This document shows positions 55,156 through 62,550 of a DNA stretch of 62,550 bases, one piece after another. The stretch comes from UBA2821 sp902763335 (GTDB lineage Bacteria; Bacillota; Clostridia; Lachnospirales; Lachnospiraceae), in the NCBI GenBank assembly GCA_052066835.1, contig JBQHRJ010000018.1; one strand, given 5' to 3'. Every line of letters begins with the position of its first letter. Positions within the stretch are counted from its first letter, which is position 1. The notes under the pieces are model-generated. The model was not told the DNA's origin, made no database searches, and was given only the letters and a program-made list of their open reading frames with translations. Both the position numbers and the translations under genes were made by a program.

Positions 55156-55557
55156 CTATCGTATCTGTGATATCTGACCTGCTGATAAGCTTTTGATATT
55201 CTTATCTACTTCTTCCTTAACTCTGTTAAGCTCATCACCCTTTAACTGCTCTTCTGATACAGTAATTCCTACTGCCTTCAAAGCTTCTGTCAGTCTGTTA
55301 ATCACTATCTCTTCCTGCTTGCGGTACATCTCAAGTGCCACTAACAGATTTTCGATGTTATCAATCCACTTTGGCTTCATCCCCGCTATTGTAGAATACT
55401 TTCTGATAATTGCTTCTGTATCATGATTTTTCTCCTCAAACTCTGAAATAAGCTTATCAATCAAACCTGCATCTTCTGTCTTGTGGGCAAATTCTGAAAC
55501 AAAGTAAAGCTCTGCTTCTGTTAATCCGTTAATCTTTATTTCTCTTTTCTCCGTCAT
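55156..55557 (-). CDS. Small helical transfer-module protein
   Basis: A 133-aa acidic helical protein (LYFVSEFAHKTEDAGLIDKLISEFEEK, LLVALEMYRKQEEIVINRL). It has 2-12-base gaps to its neighbours and is plainly part of the transfer operon. I recognise no domain. Confidence 0.6.
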   Translation of the reverse strand: MTEKREIKINGLTEAELYFVSEFAHKTEDAGLIDKLISEFEEKNHDTEAIIRKYSTIAGMKPKWIDNIENLLVALEMYRKQEEIVINRLTEALKAVGITVSEEQLKGDELNRVKEEVDKNIKSLSAGQISQIR

Positions 55558-55559
55558 CG

Positions 55560-56705
55560 CTACTGTGCCTCCCTGTTTTCCAATACCGCTATCTCAATGA
55601 TTTCTTCCATCTTGTCCGCATCAATCTTATTCACAATAAGATTCGTGATCTGTTCTTCTGTAAGACCTTTAATCACGGCATTCTTAACCTGAATCAGCTG
55701 ACTTTTGTCAAGCTCTCCACTTGATAAAATCTTAATCATATCCTGCTTTGACTTCTTCTTAAAATTAAGCTTTGAAAACAATGCTGTAATACCGGACTTA
55801 TTTCCCCTGGTACTTCGGTCAACCGGTGCATAGTGAACTACTCTTCCATACTCATCAACTATTGGAATCGTATAGTAAACCGGTGTGATTTGTTTTATCT
55901 GTGCCGGTGCATTATAACCGCCACCACTACTTACAACATTACTATTTGCCTGATTTTCTACAGACTTATTTTCCTGGGCATTAATCTCTTTCTTTGTTTC
56001 CATTTTATTCTTTTCCTTCTGCATAGCCACTAACTCCTTTTCCAATGATTTGATATTATTCTGCAGCTTTTTATTAGCTGCACTAGCCTCATTTAGCTTT
56101 GTCTGCTGGTCATTCAGCAGTTTTTCAAGCTCTTCATTCTTCTTTACTAATTCATCATTTGCCTGATTCTCATTCTTATCAGCAAGTTCTGTGATTGCCT
56201 TAAGAAGCCTGTCATACTTCTCTCCATTTCCAAATATCTGAACAATTACTTCCTTAACCTGATTAACGATATCCTGGGCATATTCCTTATCTTCTGGAAT
56301 ACTCTCTTCGACAATACGAGCCTGCTCCATTATCTGCTCAAATGATTTTCTCATCATAATCGGCGTATGATTCTCATCAAACACAGCCTGAATCTGTTCA
56401 AGAGGAATACCTTTTTTATAAAACTCATAGGCAACCACCATCTGGTCCGCTGTCTTTCCTCTGTCTGCAATAACTTCCAGAACATCACCCGGGGTGTCTT
56501 TCCTTAAACAGGATGAATAGAACTTTCTCTGTTCAAAGTTGTATCCGCCCTTTAAGTATTTCTCTATTCTTTCAAATTCAACTCCATATTCCAAATCTCC
56601 TCTGACAAGGCTAAGTGTGTTTTCATCATACTTATTCTGATTCTTAAGACTTTGGATAATATCGTTAACCTTTCTTGTATTATCCCTTTTCCTTGATTCT
56701 TCCAT
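55560..56705 (-). CDS. Coiled-coil transfer-module protein
   Basis: A 381-aa protein with a long coiled coil (about 165-250: KNENQANDELVKKNEELEKLLNDQ) between a helical N-terminal part and a C-terminal part of repeats resembling IKILSSGELDKSQLIQVKNAVIKGLTEEQI. The tail repeats resemble the start (GVEFERIEKYLKGGYNFEQ). The function is unknown. It lies 19 bases after the relaxase gene. Confidence 0.6.
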   Translation of the reverse strand: MEESRKRDNTRKVNDIIQSLKNQNKYDENTLSLVRGDLEYGVEFERIEKYLKGGYNFEQRKFYSSCLRKDTPGDVLEVIADRGKTADQMVVAYEFYKKGIPLEQIQAVFDENHTPIMMRKSFEQIMEQARIVEESIPEDKEYAQDIVNQVKEVIVQIFGNGEKYDRLLKAITELADKNENQANDELVKKNEELEKLLNDQQTKLNEASAANKKLQNNIKSLEKELVAMQKEKNKMETKKEINAQENKSVENQANSNVVSSGGGYNAPAQIKQITPVYYTIPIVDEYGRVVHYAPVDRSTRGNKSGITALFSKLNFKKKSKQDMIKILSSGELDKSQLIQVKNAVIKGLTEEQITNLIVNKIDADKMEEIIEIAVLENREAQ

Positions 56706-56724
56706 CGTTACCTCCTAAAAGCAC

Positions 56725-58191
56725 CTATTTTACAGGCTGCTTCTCTCTTTTCTCTGTTCTGTTTTTTATAGTCCTGATACTTTCAACATTTTCAGTATCA
56801 ATGCTATTATTAATGATTCTGTCAGCAACTTTAAGCTGCTTTCTTATTTCTGATTCCATAGCTGACTGCTCCTTGATTGCATTATCAAAATGGTTCTTTA
56901 GATTATCCAGTTCTTCATAGGTGTATCCCTTTTCCCGAATATCTGTTTCAAGAGTTTTCCACTCATTAAACTCATCTTCAAAGAAACTGTCCCCATTTTC
57001 AAATGATTCCTTAGCATTATTTAGCTCTGTCATCTTATCCGCCACATCAAACAACTCTTCAAATGCTTTCTTGTCCTTAATATTTCTGTACTTCTCTTTT
57101 GAAATCTCCTTCTTATGCTCATTAAGTCTGTCAATCACAGACTTAAGTTCCTCTTTACTGTGAACGTTGAATTTCTCAATGAGTAAGTATTCTTCCTGCC
57201 ACTGCTTAAGCTTTCTTATATCATCTTTATACTTCCAAGCCTGGCTGTATGGTCTTTTCTTTAGCTTACCGGTAGCATAGAGTCTCCTAAAATACTTCTT
57301 TTGAATTCCTGAAAGTCCGGCTCTTCTATATCGTTTCACATAACATTTAATAAGCCTTGGTTCAGGTACCTCATAAGCATTTCTAATATATGAATCCATG
57401 TTCTCAATAGCAATTCGGTTGAGTATTTGCTCATTGGTATAGTCATCACCTAATGTTTTACATCTTCTGAATCTGTTCATTCCCGGTGGCTTAACTGAAA
57501 TATATTTGCCCTCACCAAAAGCATTCTTAACTTCATAGCCTTTTTCACCAAGCAATTCTACAAATGATTCCATATCATCTGCCTGTAAAATACATGCATC
57601 AATATCTCTTCGAATCATCTCTGACCAGACAAATGCACCATCACGCCTATCAGACCATTCCCTTACTCTTCCATTCTCTGCCTCTTCCCTATTTGCTTTT
57701 TCATCATCAAGATTAAGGCAGGACAAACCATACTCTTTACAGATTCTGTTTGTTATTGGCTGAATAATTGATTGCCAGTCACCTTTCTTATAATGATATT
57801 TGCTTCCATCAATAAAGCTCACACTGTTGAAAACAATGTGGCTGTGCACATGCTCTGTATTATTGTGAACTGCAAATACGGCTTCATATTTTCCGCCGAT
57901 AAACTCATTTATGAATTTTTCAGTAATCTCATAAGCAAGCTCTGGCGAAACCTCATCTTTAACAAAGGACAAAACAAAATGGTAACCTTGTCTTTTGCTG
58001 TTCTTACCGAACTTTTCCTTTGTAGCCCTCATCTGCTCATATGCAAAATCGGGCTGACAATTTACGCCTCCAACTAGATTACCATTCTGTGTTTTTTCAT
58101 CATTCAGTATATATTTAATTGACCTCTTTAAATGAGTTCCATGCTGCCCGCTGCCACAATCTTTCATATGCATCAGTTTAGTAATCGCCAA
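56725..58191 (-). CDS. Relaxase of the MobP type
   Basis: A 488-aa DNA relaxase. The N-terminal 200 residues hold the catalytic core: LKRSIKYILNDEKT (Tyr near 26) and the metal-binding histidines in TEHVHSHIVFNSV (about 111-123). The C-terminal half is helical. It nicks oriT and leads the strand into the recipient. It overlaps the mobC stop by 14 bases. The repeat-rich gap at 59058-59401 upstream is the likely place for its oriT. Confidence 0.9.
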   Translation of the reverse strand: MAITKLMHMKDCGSGQHGTHLKRSIKYILNDEKTQNGNLVGGVNCQPDFAYEQMRATKEKFGKNSKRQGYHFVLSFVKDEVSPELAYEITEKFINEFIGGKYEAVFAVHNNTEHVHSHIVFNSVSFIDGSKYHYKKGDWQSIIQPITNRICKEYGLSCLNLDDEKANREEAENGRVREWSDRRDGAFVWSEMIRRDIDACILQADDMESFVELLGEKGYEVKNAFGEGKYISVKPPGMNRFRRCKTLGDDYTNEQILNRIAIENMDSYIRNAYEVPEPRLIKCYVKRYRRAGLSGIQKKYFRRLYATGKLKKRPYSQAWKYKDDIRKLKQWQEEYLLIEKFNVHSKEELKSVIDRLNEHKKEISKEKYRNIKDKKAFEELFDVADKMTELNNAKESFENGDSFFEDEFNEWKTLETDIREKGYTYEELDNLKNHFDNAIKEQSAMESEIRKQLKVADRIINNSIDTENVESIRTIKNRTEKREKQPVK

Positions 58192-58510
58192 TCTTATCCA
58201 CCACCTCTTTAACTACCACATTCAGCTTTCTCATATACGATATAAGCTGGGTTTTGTCACCTGCCTTATAAAGTCCTGAATTATTATTGGCTACAATCTG
58301 GTTAATGTTTACTCCGATATGATTTACTTCATTGATAAGCTTTCTTACTAACAGGCGAATCTCCGGATAATCATTTGGTTTCTGTGAAATGATAAGCCTT
58401 AAATACTCTGCCTCATTCATTCCGGCTGCTTTAGCTTTACTTGCGAGAAGCTCAGCTTCCCGGGGCATAAGACGTAATGTCTTTCGAACACAATGAATCT
58501 TATCTGCCAT
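58178..58510 (-). CDS. mobC: MobC-like relaxosome accessory protein
   Basis: A 110-aa protein of the MobC type: IHCVRKTLRLMPREAELLASKAKAAGMNEAEYLRLIISQ (ribbon-helix-helix-like) and LVRKLINEVNHIGVNINQIVANNNSGLY. MobC bends and opens oriT for the relaxase. It overlaps both neighbours by 11-14 bases. Confidence 0.9.
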   Translation of the reverse strand: MADKIHCVRKTLRLMPREAELLASKAKAAGMNEAEYLRLIISQKPNDYPEIRLLVRKLINEVNHIGVNINQIVANNNSGLYKAGDKTQLISYMRKLNVVVKEVVDKIGDY

Positions 58511-59036
58511 TCTTCCTCATCTCTTTTCCACTTGGCTTATACTCCACATTTTTCTCAGCTATGAACGCCTTAGCATTTCCCAGGGTATGTCTTGATATAT
58601 TATTCACAAGACCTTCCACCTGTTCTTTTGACATTCCGCTTACCATCTTTGCATACGTGGTTTTACTAAACATCTCATCAAGTCTTTTTTCTTCCTCAAT
58701 AAGTGATTCGTATTTTTCACTATCCTTTGTAAATTCATGAAAATTCTTTGGCGAATTCATTCTCTCTCTTGTCTCAAGAATCAGTTCATAATTCAGTTCA
58801 CATACATTGCTGATTAGTTCATCAATAGAATACCTTTCTACCTCACCGTTCTCTTCTGCAATGTCTACACGAACCATATTATTATCCGCATCAATTCCTA
58901 TGCCGTAATCGTGCCCTTCCATATAGTTAAGAAGTATCTGTGCATCTTCTACTTCTAACCACATCAATAAATCATTTTCATCCAGCCACTCCACCAGTTC
59001 TTCTGGTTCTGAAAACAACTTCATTTCCTGTTGCAT
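58500..59036 (-). CDS. Hypothetical protein upstream of mobC
   Basis: A 178-aa acidic helical protein (ELVEWLDENDLLMWLEVEDAQILLNYMEG, TTYAKMVSGMSKEQVEGLVNNISRHTLGNAKAFI). The ATG at 59036 has GGAGG 8 bases upstream. The position next to the oriT candidate and mobC suggests a relaxosome or transfer-control role. I recognise no domain. Confidence 0.6.
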   Translation of the reverse strand: MQQEMKLFSEPEELVEWLDENDLLMWLEVEDAQILLNYMEGHDYGIGIDADNNMVRVDIAEENGEVERYSIDELISNVCELNYELILETRERMNSPKNFHEFTKDSEKYESLIEEEKRLDEMFSKTTYAKMVSGMSKEQVEGLVNNISRHTLGNAKAFIAEKNVEYKPSGKEMRKNGR

Positions 59037-59057
59037 CGCCTCATCCTCCTTCCACAT

Positions 59058-59401
59058 GACTGCTGCAAATTAACTTCTATCACTCTGCCTGAGCTTTTCT
59101 CCGTGAAGACTGCAAGTTACGCAAAAGAGACATCTCTGCCCCTTTTGCCGGACTTGTTAGGGGAAAAATTCCCCTAAGACCCTTTGAATATGAACTGTTA
59201 GCAGATTTTATTAACAATACTAATTTTGTTTGCACTTTTTGCTAACAATCTTAAAATTGTATGCAGATTTTGTTAGCACTTCATTTCATCACATTAAATA
59301 CCAGATTTAACTGCTAACAGTTTTTGCTAACAATTCTGATTTTGTTTACACTTTTTGCTAACATTTTTTAAATTGTTTGCAGATTTTGTTAACAGCATTT
59401 T
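59058..59401 (-). other. Repeat-rich region, likely oriT
   Basis: A gene-free stretch of 344 bases. It holds a perfect hairpin TTAGGGGAA/TTCCCCTAA at about 59157-59177, and upstream GC-richer words (CAAAAGAGAC, GCAAGTTACGC) near 59110-59135. To the right, a 66-base unit (59213-59278) recurs at 59329-59394, 116 bases later. Both are made of TTTTTGCTAACA and TTTTGTTAGCA words in opposite orientation. The position between the primase-like gene and the mobC/relaxase genes and the repeats are as expected of an oriT or of binding sites for MobC. Confidence 0.55.
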
Positions 59402-60418
59402 TCACCTTGCTGCTCTTGAATTACTGCTGACAATCGTTTCCGTAACCTGCTTTTCATTCTTCTTGTGTTCACTAATTAACCACTCATTGTAATCTTTGAC
59501 ACTTACCGGAGCAGGACTGTTTATCACCTCATATCCAAGTCTTTTGTATTTCTCCATTAATTCAAGTGTTGCTCTTCTTCCCGGAGTATCATTATCAAGA
59601 CAGAATCTGATAGTCTTAATCTGTGAATGTTCTCTTAGAAATGTTAAAAGTGGTGCATCTCCAAGCATTCCTAACGCAACCTTGTTTGTATAAAAATCAT
59701 CAAAGATATCTACATAACTCATAAGGTCAATTGCTGCTTCGAAGACCACCACTTCTGTGCTGTCATCATTATAAATATTAAAACCGTAATTCTTGTCATT
59801 TCCTTCTACATCACATTTAAAAGGCTTTCCCTGACTGTCAAACACTCCTCTCATACTTGCAAATCTTGTGACACCATCTTTATCGTTTCCCTTGAAAACA
59901 ATGTTATGGTACTTCTCACTTTCATAAATTAGATTCTTCTTTACAAAGAAATTTATCACTTCCATTCTCAGGCATCGTTCTTCAGAAAGATAGCGATAAA
60001 GATATGAATTATTCTTTGCCGGACTCGGCAAAATGAATTCCTTTTTCTCCACTTCTTCCACAATAGATTTAGTAATCTGGTTCTTAAGCTCCGGCTTTTT
60101 TATGCTAACCCTACAGGATGATTTGCTCTCATCCGGCTTAACATATCCTGCAAAATCCAATAACCAAAACACTGCTTCTTTTACATCCATGCCTCCAAAC
60201 ACTCTTAAGAAATCAATCTGGGAACCTCCATTTTCACCTTTAACATCCTTCATGGACCACCTGAACCAATGGCTGCGATTGTATATTCTAATTGAATCCA
60301 TTTCCTTTAGTGTGTAATACTTCCCTATTTTCTTTGGTGTATATCCCATATGAGAAGCCACAGCTACAAGGTCAACACTCTTTGCAATCGCAAGCTCCAT
60401 ATCCGTAAATCTGCTCAT
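59402..60418 (-). CDS. TOPRIM primase-like protein
   Basis: A 338-aa protein. The N-terminal part (ELAIAKSVDLVAVASHMGYTPKKIGKYYTLKEMDSIRIYN, GENGGSQIDFLRVFGGMDVKEAVFWLLDFAG) is DUF3991-like. The C-terminal TOPRIM part shows VVVFEAAIDLMSYV (Glu) and IRFCLDNDTPGRRA (the DxD motif). It probably makes primers for the transferred strand. It lies directly upstream of the likely oriT. Confidence 0.85.
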   Translation of the reverse strand: MSRFTDMELAIAKSVDLVAVASHMGYTPKKIGKYYTLKEMDSIRIYNRSHWFRWSMKDVKGENGGSQIDFLRVFGGMDVKEAVFWLLDFAGYVKPDESKSSCRVSIKKPELKNQITKSIVEEVEKKEFILPSPAKNNSYLYRYLSEERCLRMEVINFFVKKNLIYESEKYHNIVFKGNDKDGVTRFASMRGVFDSQGKPFKCDVEGNDKNYGFNIYNDDSTEVVVFEAAIDLMSYVDIFDDFYTNKVALGMLGDAPLLTFLREHSQIKTIRFCLDNDTPGRRATLELMEKYKRLGYEVINSPAPVSVKDYNEWLISEHKKNEKQVTETIVSSNSRAAR

Positions 60419-60481
60419 AACTTCTTAACCACCTTCCTTCTGAATAAAAATATGGGCCACCAGACTCTCACTGATGGCCAG

Positions 60482-60509
60482 AAAAAAGCCACTGGAATAA
60501 TCCAATGGC
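60482..60509 (-). terminator. Terminator of the Nmad3-RelA-like genes
   Basis: GCCATTGG/CCAGTGGC (60488-60509) on the minus strand is followed by six T residues (60482-60487). A second hairpin, GGCCACCAG/CTGATGGCC, lies at 60455-60479. They separate the Nmad3-like operon from the primase-like gene, which must have its own promoter near 60420-60460. Confidence 0.8.
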
Positions 60510-60529
60510 TTAAATACTTTTTAAAATAA

Positions 60530-61342
60530 TCAAGTTTCAACAATAATTGACTTTGCCCATTCTGAACATTCGTCCGACTCCACCAAGACCAGTTCTTGCC
60601 ATATCCCAGCATAGTAAATTCCTTTTGCAGAGTCTTTTGCAGAGTTTTTTCTATTACCATAAATATGTTCTAAATCATATACTTTATTATTTTTCCATAT
60701 TCCTTTTGAAAAACCTTCTAATGTCAAAACACGTTTTTTATCAAAATCCAACAAACCTGCTCCCAATTTATTATTATCAAATGATAATCTATCCTTTGCT
60801 TTAAATATAACATTAGTTTTATTACTTATGCGAACATCGCATGAATGGGGATGCCACCATACGTCTTTTTGCTTACTAACATCATCAATTATTTCACCAA
60901 CTTGCAAATATCCCCAAATTACTTGAATATCGTTATCCTTATAGAAATCTCCTGTTTTTCTTATATACCTATATTTACCTTCATTTTTCTCTACAAAATG
61001 AAAATTTCCAAAAAACAAAAAAATATCTCCTTCTCCAATTCCACAATTCTTAAGATATGATGCTGATGAATCAATTTGACCAAATGCAGGAAACCATCCT
61101 TCAATTTGTTTTTTTCTTCTACTTTGATTCAAGTCGGGATCAACATGACAATTCTTTTTTCCTTTATAATTTAAATCATTTAATATCTTTGTATATTGTT
61201 CTTTTCCATATATCAAATCATCAAATGTATCTTTATCTGGACTTGGTATTGGAAATGAAATCATCGTTCCATCCTCAAATATAGGGCTTACTATCCCTCC
61301 ATTTGAAGAATCGAATCCTTTTCTGCTAAGTATCACTTTCAT
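60530..61342 (-). CDS. Nmad3-like protein (nucleotide modification associated domain)
   Basis: A 270-aa protein. The start VILSRKGFDSSNGGIVSPIFEDG and later stretches (NCHVDPDLNQ, GWFPAFGQIDSSASYLKNCGIGEGDIFLFFGNF, VIWGYLQVGEI) match what I recall of the Nmad3 family. Those proteins are predicted, not shown, to act in making or recognising modified bases. It is followed downstream by a terminator and lies 68 bases after a RelA/SpoT-domain gene. Together they may be a cargo operon beside the transfer genes. Confidence 0.7.
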   Translation of the reverse strand: MKVILSRKGFDSSNGGIVSPIFEDGTMISFPIPSPDKDTFDDLIYGKEQYTKILNDLNYKGKKNCHVDPDLNQSRRKKQIEGWFPAFGQIDSSASYLKNCGIGEGDIFLFFGNFHFVEKNEGKYRYIRKTGDFYKDNDIQVIWGYLQVGEIIDDVSKQKDVWWHPHSCDVRISNKTNVIFKAKDRLSFDNNKLGAGLLDFDKKRVLTLEGFSKGIWKNNKVYDLEHIYGNRKNSAKDSAKGIYYAGIWQELVLVESDECSEWAKSIIVET

Positions 61343-61410
61343 CCTTATTTTCCTCGCTTATTTTTTCATAGGTATCTAAAAATAATTTGTGTTGCAAATC
61401 AACAATAAAA

Positions 61411-62412
61411 TTATTTTGCCTTTATTTTCTTTTTCATCTCCATTGACACTTTATCTGCTTCATAAAGAATATCACTTAACTTTTTCATTTCTTGCACTAC
61501 TTTTTTTTCAAACTCTGTATTATGTTTATATGTCAATTCATGTGTTTTCATAGACCAAGCATTCTGAAACGATGTTCTTAATTGTATTTCAACTTTCACA
61601 TTTTCATGCAAGATTCCTTTGTAATAAATTTTTGTAAATACAATTATATGAATACCTCGATAACCCTCTTTTGTACAATTATCAATTTTGTCATCAATCT
61701 CAATTACTCGTAATAACGGATTTTCTTTAATATATTCAAGAACCTCATATACATCATCCAAATATTCACAAGTACATCTCACTCCTGCTATGTCATCAAA
61801 CTTTTCAAACATCTGATATTTATAAATATTCTTCCTATTTATTTTCTCAGATATACTATCCATAGATTTAACTCTACCACATATATCCACTACTTTATTC
61901 ATATTATCATTATCATCTGTAACAAAACTTTCTAACTCCATTTTAACACGTGACACAGCTCGCTGATATATAGGTAATTTAGAATTAACATAGCTTTCAA
62001 ACAAACGAGTATTCACATAATTTCTTTGAACAATATCATCATACAATATATCACTACACATCAAAATATGGTTTACTACTTGTTCTATTGAACCATTTTC
62101 ATTGATTTCAATACCAAGTTGCTTTTCTTCCCCCTTTGATAAAAATTTATATATTGGATATACTTTGCGAATACTCTCAAACTCATATGCCAATTGTTCC
62201 TCTGGTGGTAAGCCCGAATAATCAAATAAAATAATCCCCTCCCATTCGTTCTCACTAATTCTCTTTATTGTTATAAATGGGAACAAATCTTCACTTCCAT
62301 ATTGCTTTTCAATTATTATATAAGAATCCATATGCATATCGCTAATAAACACTTTATTATAAGATGTTAATTCCATATCCCATATAAAATTGTTTCCATG
62401 CTTTATTTCCAA
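61411..62412 (-). CDS. RelA/SpoT-domain protein
   Basis: A 333-aa protein. The C-terminal half has the (p)ppGpp synthetase signature: KFDDIAGVRCTCEYLDDVY, KEGYRGIHIIVFTK and VKVEIQLRTSFQNAWSMKTHEL. No hydrolase HD domain or TGS domain is seen. The 150-aa N-terminal region is unlike standard small alarmone synthetases and may be a sensor. Such proteins can act as stress alarmone makers or as toxSAS-type toxins that modify tRNA or nucleotides. It is the first gene of the pair with the Nmad3-like gene. Confidence 0.8.
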   Translation of the reverse strand: MEIKHGNNFIWDMELTSYNKVFISDMHMDSYIIIEKQYGSEDLFPFITIKRISENEWEGIILFDYSGLPPEEQLAYEFESIRKVYPIYKFLSKGEEKQLGIEINENGSIEQVVNHILMCSDILYDDIVQRNYVNTRLFESYVNSKLPIYQRAVSRVKMELESFVTDDNDNMNKVVDICGRVKSMDSISEKINRKNIYKYQMFEKFDDIAGVRCTCEYLDDVYEVLEYIKENPLLRVIEIDDKIDNCTKEGYRGIHIIVFTKIYYKGILHENVKVEIQLRTSFQNAWSMKTHELTYKHNTEFEKKVVQEMKKLSDILYEADKVSMEMKKKIKAK

Positions 62413-62451
62413 ATAAACATCTCCTCAAGTTCAAATTAATAACTAAAACTT

Positions 62452-62550
62452 CCCACACCGATACGGTGTGTTGAACCTTGAAAATTCAATATTTCAGCCA
62501 ATAAAAAAGGCATAAACCTGTTCCGTTTGGTATAATGGAATTGACTAGAA
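62452..62550. other. Right edge: short inverted repeat, then a TATAAT box
   Basis: CACACCG and CGGTGTG form a hairpin (ATA loop) near 62452-62468. Further right, TATAAT at 62531-62536 could be a promoter for a rightward gene outside the window, but no good -35 box is seen. It may be the end of a transposon or the ICE flank; too little is visible to say. Confidence 0.3.

Noticed and set aside
59213..59394. CRISPR repeats
   Set aside because: Two copies of a 66-base AT-rich unit, diverged and beside relaxase genes; they fit oriT or protein-binding sites.
60415..60660. Leftward open frame of 81 aa between the Nmad3-like and primase-like genes
   Set aside because: It overlaps the Nmad3-like gene in another frame and runs through two terminator hairpins; hydrophobic residues come from T-rich hairpin DNA.

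Overview
This window looks like a low-GC Clostridia chromosome, most likely from a gut Lachnospiraceae. That call rests on AT-rich codon use, strong GGAGG ribosome sites and Tn916/Tn1549-like conjugation genes. Most of it is one integrative and conjugative element (ICE) carrying a large anti-phage island. No rRNA, tRNA or CRISPR array is visible. Family names were recognised by eye from motifs and were not confirmed by a search.

Layout. At 1-105 is the 5' end of a group II intron on the minus strand, inserted just after a terminator-like hairpin (112-138). A lipoprotein alpha/beta hydrolase follows (357-1670). The ICE recombination end is at 2009-5172: tyrosine integrase, excisionase-like protein, a lone MazF-like toxin, two short resolvase-like proteins, a helix-turn-helix (HTH) regulator and a small orphan. 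Accessory genes follow: a PIN/NYN-like protein, an XRE regulator, and an SOS-type cassette (Y-family polymerase, LexA-like DNA-binding protein, small zinc-ribbon protein) divergent from a self-cleaving S24 repressor. Next is a metabolic or stress cluster: macrodomain, peptide deformylase-like, ArsC/Spx-like, DUF188 (YaiI) and a truncated DUF4186.

Defence island (13332-29634). One long minus-strand operon reads, in transcription order: small HTH regulator, 989-aa unknown protein, BrxP (PAPS reductase-like, ferredoxin and DUF4007-like regions), BrxC/PglY ATPase, PglZ, BrxL, a 66-aa two-CxxC protein, a NifS/IscS-type cysteine desulfurase, a PH-like-domain protein and a 216-aa unknown. The core brxP-brxC-pglZ-brxL matches type 4 BREX. 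The desulfurase and CxxC protein in the same operon supply a plausible sulfur source for the PAPS-reductase-like BrxP, which suggests sulfur-based DNA marking. A strong promoter (29707-29735) lies upstream of the regulator.

Between the island and the transfer genes are a GNAT acetyltransferase, an EF-hand-like membrane peptide, a HEPN-like protein and a WYL regulator. The conjugation module (33550-60418) is on the minus strand. In transcription order it holds a TOPRIM primase-like protein, a repeat-rich region likely to contain oriT, MobC, relaxase, PcfB-like, VirD4, pilin-like, VirB6-like, PrgI, VirB4, NlpC/P60 hydrolase, DpnD/PcfM-like, a giant methylase-helicase, sortase, tandem SpoVG and DUF6674-like proteins. 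Two embedded surprises are a TnpV-like gene wholly inside the helicase gene in another frame, and a compact type I toxin-antitoxin locus (about 45628-46014) between virB4 and the NlpC gene. At the right edge, an Nmad3-like (nucleotide modification associated) protein and a RelA/SpoT-domain protein form a second probable cargo pair with its own terminator. The right attachment site is not visible.
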